64,000 bases of DNA from Niallia circulans NBRC 13626 (GCF_001591585.1 NZ_BCVE01000001.1:310001-374000), one strand, 5' to 3'; counted from the stretch's first letter, positions 18,356 to 27,024 are shown. Made by a program: numbers and translations. Notes: generated by a model from the letters alone, not told the origin.

Positions 18356-19216
18356 TTATATTTTTCGAACGACCTTAAAGTACTCTTCTAAGGTCCAGTC
18401 ATTTTCATAAATATCTTTTGCAGATTTTTTACCTACATATCGAAAATGCCACGGTTCAAATTCATATTGTGTGATTTTCTCCTTCCCTTTCGGATAACGG
18501 AGAATAAAGCCATATAAATGAGCATTTTCCTTTAACCATTTTCCTTCTTTCGTCTCTCCGAATTCCTCTGTTAATAAGAAGTTGGCACTCTCACTTGATA
18601 TATCCATTGCAAGTCCTGTTTGATGTTCACTATTTCCAGGGTACGCAACTGCTTGTACCGCCTTCTCTTTTCCAACCCGGCTAACCTCCGCATCATAGAC
18701 CTCCGTTTGACGGTTGTAAGAACGATAACCAGAAACTGCATAAAGTGTAATGCCACTTTTCTTTGCATCGTTAAACATGTCCTGCAACGCTTTTGCTGCT
18801 TCTTTTCTCATATAACTTTTTTCAATATCCTGATTACCAAAGGAAAATTCAACATTTGGTCTCACTAAATCCTTTGGAGCATAGCCATCTGGTAAGCCGA
18901 ATTCTTTATTAACAAGAGAAACAATATTTGTTGGATTTTGAATGATCTTTCTTCCATCAACCTCTTTTATGTCATTAAAAAAAATAGATTCAAGTGTCCA
19001 AGGTGTTTTTTCTTCCTCTGACACTGTCTCAGAAGGTTGTTGCTCCTCATCCTTGACCTGATCCTCTTTGTTAACTGGTGTTTCCACTTCTTGTTCCTTT
19101 TCAGTTTTATCCCAAAAAGAAACTTTGTCTTGTATTGATTTTAAATCTACTTTTTCACACCCTGTTAACATTGCAATCGCTAATGCTAAAGATGAGATAG
19201 CTACTGATTTCTTCAT
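18356..19216 (-). CDS. yodJ: D,D-carboxypeptidase lipoprotein (VanY family), YodJ
   Basis: A 286-residue lipoprotein with lipobox LTGC (Cys 20) and an acidic, Glu-rich linker (about 35-75). The VanY/peptidase M15 domain follows, with YAVSGYRSYNRQ, the zinc motif SEHQTGLAMDIS (His, Asp) and EPWHFRYVG (catalytic Glu and His). It removes the terminal D-Ala from cell-wall stem peptides outside the membrane. It lies between ctpA and deoD exactly as in B. subtilis. Confidence 0.92.
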   Translation of the reverse strand: MKKSVAISSLALAIAMLTGCEKVDLKSIQDKVSFWDKTEKEQEVETPVNKEDQVKDEEQQPSETVSEEEKTPWTLESIFFNDIKEVDGRKIIQNPTNIVSLVNKEFGLPDGYAPKDLVRPNVEFSFGNQDIEKSYMRKEAAKALQDMFNDAKKSGITLYAVSGYRSYNRQTEVYDAEVSRVGKEKAVQAVAYPGNSEHQTGLAMDISSESANFLLTEEFGETKEGKWLKENAHLYGFILRYPKGKEKITQYEFEPWHFRYVGKKSAKDIYENDWTLEEYFKVVRKI

Positions 19217-19264
19217 TTATGTCACCTTACATATCATTAAATTTTCTACACTACTGGATTTTAT

Positions 19265-19289
19265 AAAGGTATGCAAAAAGCATACCTTT
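19265..19289 (-). terminator. terminator after deoD
   Basis: AAAGGTATGC (19265-19274), 5-nt A loop, GCATACCTTT (19280-19289): a perfect 10-bp hairpin 13 nt past the deoD stop, with a short T stretch on the minus strand. Confidence 0.75.
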
Positions 19290-19301
19290 TTCTATTGCTA
19301 A

Positions 19302-20003
19302 TTATTTTATTGCTGCTTCTAAAGCCACTTCAATCATTTCATTAAATGTTGTTTGTCTTTCATGTGCTGTTGTTTCTTCGCCAGTTAAGATATGATCACT
19401 TACAGTTAAAACAGAAAGGGCTTTACGATTAAATTTAGCAGCTATCGTATAAAGTGCAGCTGTCTCCATTTCTATTGCTAAGATTTGATATTTCGCCCAT
19501 TTTTCCAGCTCAGAATTATCGTTATAAAACATATCTGCGGTAAAGACATTTCCTACTTTTAAAGATAGTCCTTTATCCAATCCACTATCATACGCTTTTT
19601 TCAGCAAATCAAAGTCCGCTGTTGGCGCGTAATCTACTCCTCCAAAGGTTAAACGATTCATTTGAGAATCCGTTGAAGCACTCATTGCAAGAATGACGTC
19701 TCTTACTTTTACATCCTTTTGGATTGCACCACATGTTCCAACACGAATTAAGTTTTGGACATTATAGCTGCTAATTAACTCATTAATATAGATAGAAATA
19801 GATGGAACTCCCATCCCTGTACCTTGTACACTAATTCTTTTTCCTTTATATGTCCCTGTATAACCAAACATATTACGAACTTCATTATAGCACACTGCAT
19901 CTTCTAGAAAATTTTCAGCAATATATTTTGCTCTTAATGGATCCCCTGGAAGTAAGACAGTTTCTGCAATTTCCTGTTCTTTTGCACCAATATGTACACT
20001 CAT
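19302..20003 (-). CDS. deoD: purine-nucleoside phosphorylase DeoD
   Basis: A 233-residue hexameric-type purine nucleoside phosphorylase. [43 protein letters not shown] and [14 protein letters not shown] are family signatures, and [16 protein letters not shown] carries the catalytic Asp region. It splits adenosine and other purine (deoxy)nucleosides into base and (deoxy)ribose-1-phosphate. The start is ATG 20003 with GGAGG; an in-frame TTG at 20018 lies in that site. The length is that of the B. subtilis enzyme, and the ctpA-yodJ-deoD order is conserved. Confidence 0.96.
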   Translation of the reverse strand: MSVHIGAKEQEIAETVLLPGDPLRAKYIAENFLEDAVCYNEVRNMFGYTGTYKGKRISVQGTGMGVPSISIYINELISSYNVQNLIRVGTCGAIQKDVKVRDVILAMSASTDSQMNRLTFGGVDYAPTADFDLLKKAYDSGLDKGLSLKVGNVFTADMFYNDNSELEKWAKYQILAIEMETAALYTIAAKFNRKALSVLTVSDHILTGEETTAHERQTTFNEMIEVALEAAIK

Positions 20004-20152
20004 TTTTATTTCCTCCAATTGACACTCATTTCATTGTTTCAATCCAAATATTACATGCTTATGAAAACTTCACTATTTGTACTATATCATATTCTAATAT
20101 GCTGTAAAACATATTTAATTTTAGCATAACAAATTTTTGATGAGGTTATACT

Positions 20153-20193
20153 AAAATTAGTTTTCCTACACTAAGAGAGGCAAAACTAATTTT
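20153..20193. repeat. 12-bp inverted repeat between divergent deoD and small ORF
   Basis: AAAATTAGTTTT (20153-20164) and AAAACTAATTTT (20182-20193) around a 17-nt loop. It lies in a divergent intergenic region, where a terminator is not expected, so an operator or a 5' leader hairpin for the small ORF at 20243 is possible. Confidence 0.5.
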
Positions 20194-20242
20194 TATCCTA
20201 TTTTATAGGAAAATAAAGGATTCTGTCATGAGGGGGATTATA

Positions 20243-20368
20243 ATGGGTAAAAAACATCGAAATAGGATTAATTCTCCAAAGAAGAATAATCATATACCAA
20301 AAGAGGCTATTATTGCAGAACAGGAAGCGCATGGAAAAGAATACTCTGCAACGGGACGCAAACGATAA
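20243..20368 (+). CDS. small basic protein of unknown function
   Basis: A 41-codon ORF beginning MGKKHRNRINSPKK, ending HGKEYSATGRKR. It has a strong ribosome binding site (GAGGGGGATTATA before ATG) and is followed by a clear terminator at 20412-20440, so it is probably a real gene. It is rich in Lys/Arg/Asn with an acidic middle part, soluble, without Cys. Small proteins of this type are common among Bacillaceae sporulation-associated peptides, but I do not recognise the family. Confidence 0.65.
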   Translation: MGKKHRNRINSPKKNNHIPKEAIIAEQEAHGKEYSATGRKR

Positions 20369-20411
20369 TATGACCTTTCAAGCTATTAGAGTGCTATAAA
20401 ATTAGGTATAA

Positions 20412-20440
20412 AAAAATGGTGAGATTTCCTCACCATTTTT
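20412..20440. terminator. bidirectional terminator
   Basis: Perfect 12-bp hairpin AAAAATGGTGAG / CTCACCATTTTT with a 5-nt loop, between the convergent small ORF (plus) and yozD (minus). Confidence 0.92.
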
Positions 20441-20447
20441 ATTATCT

Positions 20448-20618
20448 TTATTCATCAAGTTCTTCGTCAATAATGCATTTGTCCAATAAATATTCAAATG
20501 TAATGTCAGCCAATTCTTCCATTTCACCTTCAGTAGGAACGAATCCCCTTTTTACTAGCTCACGAAAGAAAAACTCTGCTATTTCCTCAGTATCAATAAT
20601 TACGTCGATTTCTTTCAT
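20448..20618 (-). CDS. yozD: YozD-family small protein
   Basis: A 56-residue acidic protein beginning MKEIDVIIDTEEIAEFF, followed by RELVKRGFVPTEGE and ELADITFEYLLDKC, which I recognise as the YozD family. Function unknown. A GGGGGG site lies 7-10 nt before ATG. It sits between deoD and yodN as in the B. subtilis yodL-yozE region. Too short for many gene callers. Confidence 0.85.
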   Translation of the reverse strand: MKEIDVIIDTEEIAEFFFRELVKRGFVPTEGEMEELADITFEYLLDKCIIDEELDE

Positions 20619-20808
20619 GCTTATCGCCCCCCTTTTTTAAAGAATATATGTGACATTAAGAAAAAAATGCTTTCACAATAAAATTATCTGATAAAACAGG
20701 CTTTTTTTCAAGAAATATTATCTAGTATATAGCAAATTAATTGAAAAAATAGACATGCTTTGCATCCGGTCCACATATAGTTTAAATAAAAAAGGGAGGC
20801 ATTTAATA

Positions 20809-20961
20809 ATGAATAAAATCCAATTCGTAGTCGAAGAAATAAAAATAGATTTGAACAAGGAAAACAGTGAAATCCTCACTATTTTTCATTCCCTTTTACA
20901 AAAGCTTTTTTCCCTTCTAGTCATTAGCAGCATACCGATGTTTATCTATCTATTATTCTAG
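20809..20961 (+). CDS. small single-pass membrane protein
   Basis: A 50-residue ORF: amphipathic, charged N-terminal 25 residues (MNKIQFVVEEIKIDLNKEN) and a hydrophobic C-terminal helix (LFSLLVISSIPMFIYLLF). GGGAGG lies 9 nt before ATG. Its stop overlaps the stop of yodN on the other strand by 4 nt. Function unknown; such tail-anchored peptides may be sporulation or stress peptides. Confidence 0.55.
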   Translation: MNKIQFVVEEIKIDLNKENSEILTIFHSLLQKLFSLLVISSIPMFIYLLF

Positions 20962-21662
20962 ATTTTCGTTTCATTATCTTTATCAGATCTGCTGCTGACC
21001 AACTTGAGTTTTCGAAGGGTTAACTTCATAACCTGCTCATATTCGGTATCTTTAAATAAAGAATATAAAATACTGTAATCATTATAGATATCTAGCAATC
21101 CGTCAATGAGCTCTTTCTTCTCCTTACTTCTTTCTAATAATTCTTTTTCGGTCTGCTGGAAAGAGCTATTCGCCTTTTTTAACTCAATGGATTTTTGTTT
21201 TTTATCCAATATATAAAGTAGTCCTAATTTTTGTATAAATGAATCTGCACTATCTGCATCTGCTACTAGGGTTAATTCATCTTCCCCTGCTTCTAGCCAT
21301 TCTCCATCACTTACTCTAGAAAGCTCATAAATTACATCTTCCCATGCATCGTTTTTATATCTCCAAATTTCTGTTCGAAACCCCATTATTTTAAAAAGAT
21401 TGGATCCATATCCTTTCACTTTGACTAAATCACCAATAAAGAAGTGAAATTCAATATCAATCTTCTCTGAATCCATAATTTCACCATCATACTCAGAAAG
21501 CATTTGCAAACTGGATTCCAAATATAAACCTTCACTTTTATTTACTTCATATACATGCATATGATCCAAATATTTTACATCCGTGATTTTTCCGACCGTT
21601 CCATATATCGTGATCACGACTGTATCACCAATTTTGAATTTTGGTTTTTTTCGATTCGCCAT
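20958..21662 (-). CDS. yodN: YodN-like protein
   Basis: A 234-residue soluble protein. The N-terminal half holds two KOW/SH3-like barrels (FKIGDTVVITIYGTVGKITDVKYLD and FFIGDLVKVKGYGSNLFKIMGF), the C-terminal half a coiled coil (KKANSSFQQTEKELLERSKEKKELIDGLLD). It lies between yozD and yozE, the place of yodN in B. subtilis, and the size is similar. No function is known; the paired beta-barrels suggest binding to nucleic acid or protein. The start ATG follows GAGAGG. Confidence 0.75.
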   Translation of the reverse strand: MANRKKPKFKIGDTVVITIYGTVGKITDVKYLDHMHVYEVNKSEGLYLESSLQMLSEYDGEIMDSEKIDIEFHFFIGDLVKVKGYGSNLFKIMGFRTEIWRYKNDAWEDVIYELSRVSDGEWLEAGEDELTLVADADSADSFIQKLGLLYILDKKQKSIELKKANSSFQQTEKELLERSKEKKELIDGLLDIYNDYSILYSLFKDTEYEQVMKLTLRKLKLVSSRSDKDNETKI

Positions 21663-21946
21663 AATAACAAATCCTCTCTAAACAAGATTGTGTGGCACTG
21701 CTACTTATGCGTTTTTCCCCCACACTCTTGAATAGAATATTTGATCCATGAAGATGGGGGATATTAAAGGAATATTATCCTATCTTCAATTACCATGTAA
21801 TTTCCATCCTTTTCCGGCTATACTTTCACTTATTTGGTACTACTATCATATGCAACAAACCACTATTCGCGCATAAAAATTCTCTATCTTCCTAATTGTG
21901 TTATTGTCACTCCTTAAACGGTTTATTCATTATATGTGTATAGGTT

Positions 21947-21998
21947 AAAAGGAAGAATACTTTCCAATGTTTAAGTACAAGCATCAGCTCTTCCTTTT
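21947..21998 (+). terminator. hairpin plus T-run in plus orientation without an upstream gene
   Basis: AAAAGGAAGA (21947-21956) pairs with TCTTCCTTTT (21989-21998), followed by TTTCTTCTT. No plus-strand gene lies upstream within about 1 kb, so it could end a small RNA or act as a secondary terminator for minus-strand readthrough. Confidence 0.4.
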
Positions 21999-22059
21999 TT
22001 TCTTCTTATTATTTAAGGAATAATTAACCTTTTAGACAGGCAACATTAAGAAGATAAAA

Positions 22060-22090
22060 AAACATCCAAACAAATTGTGGTTGGATGTTT
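22060..22090 (-). terminator. yozE: terminator of yozE
   Basis: On the minus strand AAACATCCAA, 11-nt loop, TTGGATGTTT, then TTTT. It begins directly after the yozE stop codon. Confidence 0.9.
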
Positions 22091-22330
22091 TCAATAGCTA
22101 TAATTCTTCTTTTCTTCTTGAAATAAATATTTCTCCCATGCCTCATCAAAAATACGCATGCTCGGAAGATAATGACCATTTAATTCTAGATAATCGCTTA
22201 TTTCATCATAATCAAAACTATTTTTGGGAAAATCAAGATCAAGATAAGCTTCATTCGCAAATTCGCTAATTTGATCATTTGGTTCGGGATGTCTAAACTT
22301 CATAAGAAAATGATAAAAAGATTTAGTCAT
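22091..22330 (-). CDS. yozE: YozE-family SAM-like protein
   Basis: A 79-residue protein with SFYHFLMKFRHPEPNDQISEFANEAYLD and FPKNSFDYDEISDYLELNG, the signature of the YozE/UPF0346 family, whose structure is a SAM-like helical bundle. Function unknown. Located after yodN as in B. subtilis, with its own terminator. The first ATG has GGAAGG 7 nt upstream. Confidence 0.9.
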   Translation of the reverse strand: MTKSFYHFLMKFRHPEPNDQISEFANEAYLDLDFPKNSFDYDEISDYLELNGHYLPSMRIFDEAWEKYLFQEEKKNYSY

Positions 22331-22557
22331 GATCTCACCTTCCTTGATCGATAGATATAACGTATACTATACATAATTGAAAATAATGGTGCAAGTGATT
22401 TAGTTGAATTTAAATTCATTCAATAGTAATTGTTCGAAGAGCCTAAATTTCTTCTCATTCAAAATACAATAAAATTACTGGTTACCTTGTATTTCTGTAG
22501 GGTAATTTAATGAACAGGATATTCGTTAATTAATAAGGAGGGTAAGCAAATAGAAAA

Positions 22558-23631
22558 ATGAAAAAAGGATTGAAATATTTTATTTACTCTCTTATTTTTA
22601 TTGTCATAACCAGCATGGCATATGCATTAGTTCATTCTGAACAACCGAAAAGAAATGTTTACAAAAAAATTACGGATGGAAAACAAGTGAACTATTTAAT
22701 TGTAGGCGATAGTATTGGCAGGAGTTCAGGGGCAAGCAACAATCATCGAAAATGGTTTCACCTTATGGAAAGGAGCTTAACAGAAAAATATGGAGGCTCA
22801 TTTAAAAAACAGTTAGTAGTACAAAGCGGAGCCACTGCATTTGAAGGATTATATAAATTGAAAAATAGTTTATCTAAAAATATTGATTTAGTATTTATTG
22901 TATTTGGAGAAAATGATCGAAAATATATGGATGATAAGCAATTTTATTTCTTTTATCAGTCTTTATTAGAAGAGGTTGTCCTCCGTTATCCTGATGCAGA
23001 ATTAATAACAATTACAGAAAGCAGTCTAGATAATGAGGACTTTGTGAACGTTATAAAACAGATATCTAAAAACTTTTATGCAACAAATATTGATATGAGA
23101 ATTCCTTTTCGAGAATCTAGATTATCAACTGAACGATTAACAAATGATCTTGTACACCCAAATGACTATGGATATTATCTATATGCTCAAGAAGTCGTTA
23201 ATACGCTGCAAAAAGCAATTCACGATAAAAAGAAAGTACTGACTTCTACTATACCTGTTAATGAAGTATCTAGTTTGAAGATGAAAACCAGTTATCCTAT
23301 TGATTCAATCGACCCTTCTTTCCGAAAAAAAGATGGTTATTATACATCCGGTAAAATTGGCGCAAATATTGAATATCATTTTAGTGGTTCTTTTTTAGGA
23401 GTAAACGTAATCAGAAGTGAAAAGGGTGGAATGATGGATGTATTTATAGACAATAACTATGTAACTACTATTTCCACATGGTGGCCATTTAAAAAAGAAA
23501 GATCACTCTATGTTACTAGCGGTCTAAAAAATACGGATCATAAGGTTACTTTTCAAATTTCCGCACATAAATCAAGATATAATATAACCGATCAACATTT
23601 GATCCAAATATCTTCTATTATCACTAATTAG
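22558..23631 (+). CDS. membrane-anchored SGNH hydrolase
   Basis: A 357-residue protein with an N-terminal signal anchor (residues 6-26). The SGNH domain follows: block I VGDSIG (Ser 52), block III FGEND and block V NDLVHPNDYGY (Asp/His). The C-terminal 110 residues form a beta-rich domain (GKIGANIEYHFSGSFLGVNVI, GGMMDVFIDN) like the accessory domain of some carbohydrate esterases. It likely deacylates an envelope glycan or lipid outside the cell. The ribosome binding site GGAGGG is 16 nt from ATG, unusually far. Monocistronic. Confidence 0.82.
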   Translation: MKKGLKYFIYSLIFIVITSMAYALVHSEQPKRNVYKKITDGKQVNYLIVGDSIGRSSGASNNHRKWFHLMERSLTEKYGGSFKKQLVVQSGATAFEGLYKLKNSLSKNIDLVFIVFGENDRKYMDDKQFYFFYQSLLEEVVLRYPDAELITITESSLDNEDFVNVIKQISKNFYATNIDMRIPFRESRLSTERLTNDLVHPNDYGYYLYAQEVVNTLQKAIHDKKKVLTSTIPVNEVSSLKMKTSYPIDSIDPSFRKKDGYYTSGKIGANIEYHFSGSFLGVNVIRSEKGGMMDVFIDNNYVTTISTWWPFKKERSLYVTSGLKNTDHKVTFQISAHKSRYNITDQHLIQISSIITN

Positions 23632-23647
23632 CAAGAATACTTCCTTA

Positions 23648-23687
23648 AAGAAAGGGGGGGATACCTATCATGGCATCCCCCTTTCTT
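23648..23687. terminator. bidirectional terminator
   Basis: AAGAAAGGGGG / CCCCCTTTCTT arms (23648-23658 and 23677-23687) with inner ATACC/GGCAT, between the convergent SGNH gene and msrB. Confidence 0.88.
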
Positions 23688-23690
23688 CTA

Positions 23691-24116
23691 TTATCTAAAT
23701 AAACTTAAATACTTACCGTATCCTTTTTCTTCCAATTCTTCTTTTGGTATAAACTTCATCGCTGCTGAATTCATGCAGTATCGTAAGCCTGTAGGTTGCG
23801 GACCATCATTAAATACGTGACCAAGATGAGAATCAGCCTCCTTACTTCTCACTTCTGTGCGTATCATTCCATGACTAGTGTCTTTCTTTTCCGTTAATTC
23901 TTCTTCATCAATTGGCTTTGTAAAACTTGGCCATCCACAGCCAGCATCATATTTATCAAGGGAACTGAATAATGGTTTTCCTGAAACAATATCGACATAA
24001 ATCCCATCACCAAATTCATCCCAATATTCATTACGAAATGGTGGTTCTGTTCCATTGTTTTGTGTTACTTCATATTGTATGGGTGTTAATTTTTCTTTTA
24101 GTTTGTCTTTTTCCAT
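23691..24116 (-). CDS. msrB: peptide methionine (R)-S-oxide reductase MsrB
   Basis: A 141-residue enzyme. [13 protein letters not shown] holds the catalytic Cys 114; CGWPSF (Cys 60) offers the resolving Cys; [17 protein letters not shown] is the substrate-binding signature. The zinc-binding CxxC pairs of some MsrB proteins are absent, as in the B. subtilis enzyme. It reduces the R epimer of methionine sulfoxide. Its ATG overlaps the msrA stop by one base, so the two are translationally coupled. Confidence 0.96.
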   Translation of the reverse strand: MEKDKLKEKLTPIQYEVTQNNGTEPPFRNEYWDEFGDGIYVDIVSGKPLFSSLDKYDAGCGWPSFTKPIDEEELTEKKDTSHGMIRTEVRSKEADSHLGHVFNDGPQPTGLRYCMNSAAMKFIPKEELEEKGYGKYLSLFR

Positions 24117-24649
24117 TACTCATCTCTCCAATTCTCTTGAATATATGCTGCACGTCCTGATCCAATATGATAACGATTATAATGTTCAGGATTCTTTCTG
24201 TAATAATCCTGGTGATAATCCTCCGCAGGATAAAAAGTAGATGCTGGAAGAATTTTTGTTACAATCGGTTTACTAAATCTACCACTTGATTCTAATTGTT
24301 GTTTAGATATTTCAGCTGCTTGCTTTTGTTCCTCACTATGGTAAAAGATTGCTGTTTGATAGGATTGACCGCGATCATAGAATTGCCCCCCTGCATCAGT
24401 TGGATCAATTTGCTGCCAATAAATACTAAGCAAATTTTCATATGAAAAAACATCTGGATCATATGTAATTTGGACTGCTTCATAATGTCCCGTCGTTTCA
24501 GAACAAACTTCTTTATAGGTTGGATTCTCTTTATGTCCTCCTGTATACCCAGAAACAACTTTGATAATCCCTGGCTCCTGATCAAAAGGCTTAACCATAC
24601 ACCAGAAACATCCTCCTGCAAATGTTGCCACTTTTACATTTTCCTTCAC
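24116..24649 (-). CDS. msrA: peptide methionine (S)-S-oxide reductase MsrA
   Basis: A 177-residue enzyme with the GGCFWC motif (catalytic Cys 14), [26 protein letters not shown] and [13 protein letters not shown]. It reduces the S epimer of methionine sulfoxide, complementing MsrB. GTG start with a GGGGGG site. First gene of msrA-msrB; it lies upstream of ypmS/ypmR as in B. subtilis, with the RsgA-like gene in between. Confidence 0.96.
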   Translation of the reverse strand: MKENVKVATFAGGCFWCMVKPFDQEPGIIKVVSGYTGGHKENPTYKEVCSETTGHYEAVQITYDPDVFSYENLLSIYWQQIDPTDAGGQFYDRGQSYQTAIFYHSEEQKQAAEISKQQLESSGRFSKPIVTKILPASTFYPAEDYHQDYYRKNPEHYNRYHIGSGRAAYIQENWRDE

Positions 24650-24820
24650 ATCTATACCCCCCTAAATAACTTTCTCCTCTTTTTTATTCCCTTATCTCCA
24701 TGATTTCACACTATTAGCTTAATGTTTATAAGAGAAATATGCAAAAATTAAGTCTCTAAAAGAAACGTAAATCCCCTGATTCATAAGACCAAGGGACTTT
24801 TTATAAAAACAATCAAGTAA

Positions 24821-25873
24821 CTACATCTTCTTAAATTGTTTATTCCTATTTTTCCATATTTTCTTTTGATCTGATTGTGCTTTTTTATCTTGTCGTCTCT
24901 CAAGAAAAGCCAGTTCTCTTAACAGCTTTTTATAGCTAAGTAATCGTTCTTCTTCGATTTTCCCATTTTCAATAGCAAGCTTTACTGCGCAGCCAATTTC
25001 CTTTTCATGCTGACAATCTCGGAATTTACAATATGCTGCAAATTCTTCTATTTCAGAAAAACTATTAGAAATACCCTCTTCACTATTCCATAATTGCAGC
25101 TCCCTCATTCCTGGAGTATCAATTAATACTGCACTATTCGGCAACAAAACCATCTCTCGATTTGTAGTAGTATGTCTTCCCTTTGCATCGGACTCTCTAA
25201 TTCCTTGGACTTCCTGTTTATTGTATCCGCATAGATAATTTGTTAAAGTAGATTTCCCGACACCAGATGAACCTAATAAAGCGACTGTCTTTCCAGGAGA
25301 AAGAAATGTTGTCAACGTTTCTAATCCAATGTTATTTACAATACTTACTACTATAATAGGAATACCAAAAGCTACTGATTCTACCAAAGTGACTTTTTCA
25401 CTAATATCATCTACTAAATCCGCTTTCGTTAAAACAATGACCGGACTTGCTCCACTTTCCCATGTTAAAGTTAAATAGCGTTCTATTCTTCTTATGTTTA
25501 AATCTTCATTCAATGAATTAACTAAGAAAATAGTATCAACATTGGCTGCTACTATTTGTTCTTCGGTACTATTACCTGCTACTTTTCTAGAAAATTTGCT
25601 TACTCGAGGTAATATGTTTATAATGGTTCCTTTTTCTTCAAGAATTCTCGGCGAAACAATCACCCAATCGCCAACTGCGGGTAATTCTTCTCTTGACTGT
25701 GCAGTGTATGCTAATTTTCCGGATACTTCACATAAAAGCTCACCATATTCCGTCCACACTCGATACATTCTTTTGTGTTCTAAAGAAATTCTGCCAATTA
25801 TTTGATTTTCCTTTGCAACCATTTCAAACGCTTCTTTGATAGTTTCGTTAAAACCAATCTGGGTTAATTCCAT
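24821..25873 (-). CDS. RsgA-like circularly permuted GTPase
   Basis: A 350-residue RsgA/YjeQ-family GTPase: N-terminal OB-fold (about 25-95), permuted GTPase motifs TKAD (149-152), GSSGVGKST (201-209), GRHTTT (232-237) and DTPG (252-255), and a zinc-knuckle with Cys 282, Cys 287, His 289 and Cys 295. RsgA binds the immature 30S subunit. The house-keeping Bacillus RsgA (YloQ) is shorter (about 300 residues) and lies elsewhere near the PP2C/PASTA-kinase genes, so this is probably a paralogue. GGAGG lies 7 nt before ATG. It is preceded by an unusual 215-nt leader with its own promoter, leader ORF and terminator, suggesting control by ribosome state or ribosome-targeting compounds. Confidence 0.88.
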   Translation of the reverse strand: MELTQIGFNETIKEAFEMVAKENQIIGRISLEHKRMYRVWTEYGELLCEVSGKLAYTAQSREELPAVGDWVIVSPRILEEKGTIINILPRVSKFSRKVAGNSTEEQIVAANVDTIFLVNSLNEDLNIRRIERYLTLTWESGASPVIVLTKADLVDDISEKVTLVESVAFGIPIIVVSIVNNIGLETLTTFLSPGKTVALLGSSGVGKSTLTNYLCGYNKQEVQGIRESDAKGRHTTTNREMVLLPNSAVLIDTPGMRELQLWNSEEGISNSFSEIEEFAAYCKFRDCQHEKEIGCAVKLAIENGKIEEERLLSYKKLLRELAFLERRQDKKAQSDQKKIWKNRNKQFKKM

Positions 25874-25897
25874 GTATAGACCTCCAAATATTTGTAA

Positions 25898-25931
25898 ATT
25901 AAAAAACCATGGTGCATACAGCCCATGGTTT
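25898..25931 (-). terminator. leader terminator before RsgA-like gene
   Basis: On the minus strand AAACCATGG (25931-25923), 10-nt loop, CCATGGTTT (25912-25904), then TTTAATTT: a perfect 9-bp intrinsic terminator located before the coding start at 25873. The sequence TGGGCTGTATGC across its loop and 5' stem (25925-25914) is complementary over 12 nt to 26026-26015 in the leader ORF, so pairing there would prevent terminator formation. Confidence 0.8.
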
Positions 25932-25993
25932 CCCTACAAACATTTAGAAGTCTCCACATAAGAACTTATCCTCTATCTATAGATGACAAATAC

Positions 25994-26065
25994 TCATTTA
26001 TTGACGTAACCGTTTGGGCTGTATGCTATATGAATAAACGATTTAAAAAATGTATTGTTACTCAT
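25994..26065 (-). CDS. leader peptide of RsgA-like gene (23 codons)
   Basis: ATG with AAAGGGG 10 nt upstream opens a 23-codon ORF (begins MSNNTFFKSFIHIAYS, ends TGA). It lies about 25 nt after the predicted transcription start. Its codons 14-17 contain GCATACAGCCCA, complementary to the terminator region at 25914-25925. A ribosome moving through or stalled on this ORF would change the pairing. A second possible ORF starts at ATG 25960 (GAGGATAAG upstream) and runs through the terminator into the RsgA start. Peptide function is inferred from position only. Confidence 0.6.
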   Translation of the reverse strand: MSNNTFFKSFIHIAYSPNGYVNK

Positions 26066-26096
26066 AAGACATCAGCCCCTTTCACTTATTAATTTT

Positions 26097-26125
26097 ATTA
26101 TATAAATATTCATTTAAATTGTAAA
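26097..26125 (-). promoter_or_regulatory. strong SigA promoter of RsgA-like leader
   Basis: On the minus strand TTTACA, 17-nt spacer, perfect TATAAT. Predicted start near 26089, giving a leader of about 215 nt before the GTPase gene. Confidence 0.8.
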
Positions 26126-26262
26126 GCCTATTTTATTAGGCACTCTCCCTAATCTTTAGCATATTCTATTTTCAGAAGACTCATTTCTTCATCTGTCAAG
26201 CTGGATTTACTTTTAAATCGTAATGGAAAGTAAGAGAATTATGAATATTAGGGGGAAGTTCC

Positions 26263-27021
26263 ATGACAAGAGATCATTTTCACTCCATCCAAGAAGCTGG
26301 AATGTATAACGTATTAAGTGATTACTATAAATATACGAATCCTGAATTACATGTATATTATTATCATAAGCATCTTCAAAGCTTAACCCATGCTTTAAAG
26401 AAGGAAAGTAAGTCTGCTATTGTCTCGGACATCCAGAGGCAAAATGAATATGGGAAAGTCAGGTTTTTACAAGGCACTAATAACTTGCCTGCTGTTGATA
26501 TTTACATGAATGGTATATGTCTGTTAAGAGAAGTATCCTTTAAAACGATGAGCAATGAATTAACATTGCCTGCTGGAAAATATCAACTGGATATATATGA
26601 AACTGGGAAGCAGATAGATCCATTATCCAGTCAAATATTGAATATTGATTGTAATGCATATCATACTTTTGCTCTTGCTGGCAATGAAAGAAACCTCACA
26701 ATACATTCATTTCCTGAATTTCCAATTGTACCAGCAAACGAAACAAAACTACGAATTATTCAACTGGCAGAAAACCTGCCAACCATTGATATCGCCGTTC
26801 AAAAAGGAGATATCGTATTTCCATCCATTCCTTATAGAGGAGCAAGTTCTTATTTAGGATTGTTTCCAATGACTGTCTATTTAGAAGCAAGAAATACAGA
26901 AACAAAGGAAGTATTAAAGAAATTTCCTGCTCTCCAATTAGAAGCCGATAAAACATATAGTGGATTTATTGTCGAAGAAACCGATGAAAAAACTTGTGAA
27001 TTATTAATTTTTTCCTGTTAG
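26263..27021 (+). CDS. DUF4397-domain protein
   Basis: A 252-residue protein without a signal peptide. Two DUF4397-type repeats follow a helical N-terminus (about 1-65): GKVRFLQGTNNLPAVDIYMNG with LPAGKYQLDIYETG, and TKLRIIQLAENLPTIDIAVQKG with AGKT-like turns. DUF4397 domains are beta-sandwiches common in Bacillus surface or spore-associated proteins; function unknown. GGGGGAAGTTCC precedes ATG. The start diverges from the RsgA-like leader. Confidence 0.8.
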   Translation: MTRDHFHSIQEAGMYNVLSDYYKYTNPELHVYYYHKHLQSLTHALKKESKSAIVSDIQRQNEYGKVRFLQGTNNLPAVDIYMNGICLLREVSFKTMSNELTLPAGKYQLDIYETGKQIDPLSSQILNIDCNAYHTFALAGNERNLTIHSFPEFPIVPANETKLRIIQLAENLPTIDIAVQKGDIVFPSIPYRGASSYLGLFPMTVYLEARNTETKEVLKKFPALQLEADKTYSGFIVEETDEKTCELLIFSC

Positions 27022-27024
27022 CAT

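Noticed and set aside
23640-23690. G-run (seven G) as a possible slippage or frameshift site
   Set aside because: It is part of a non-coding bidirectional terminator.
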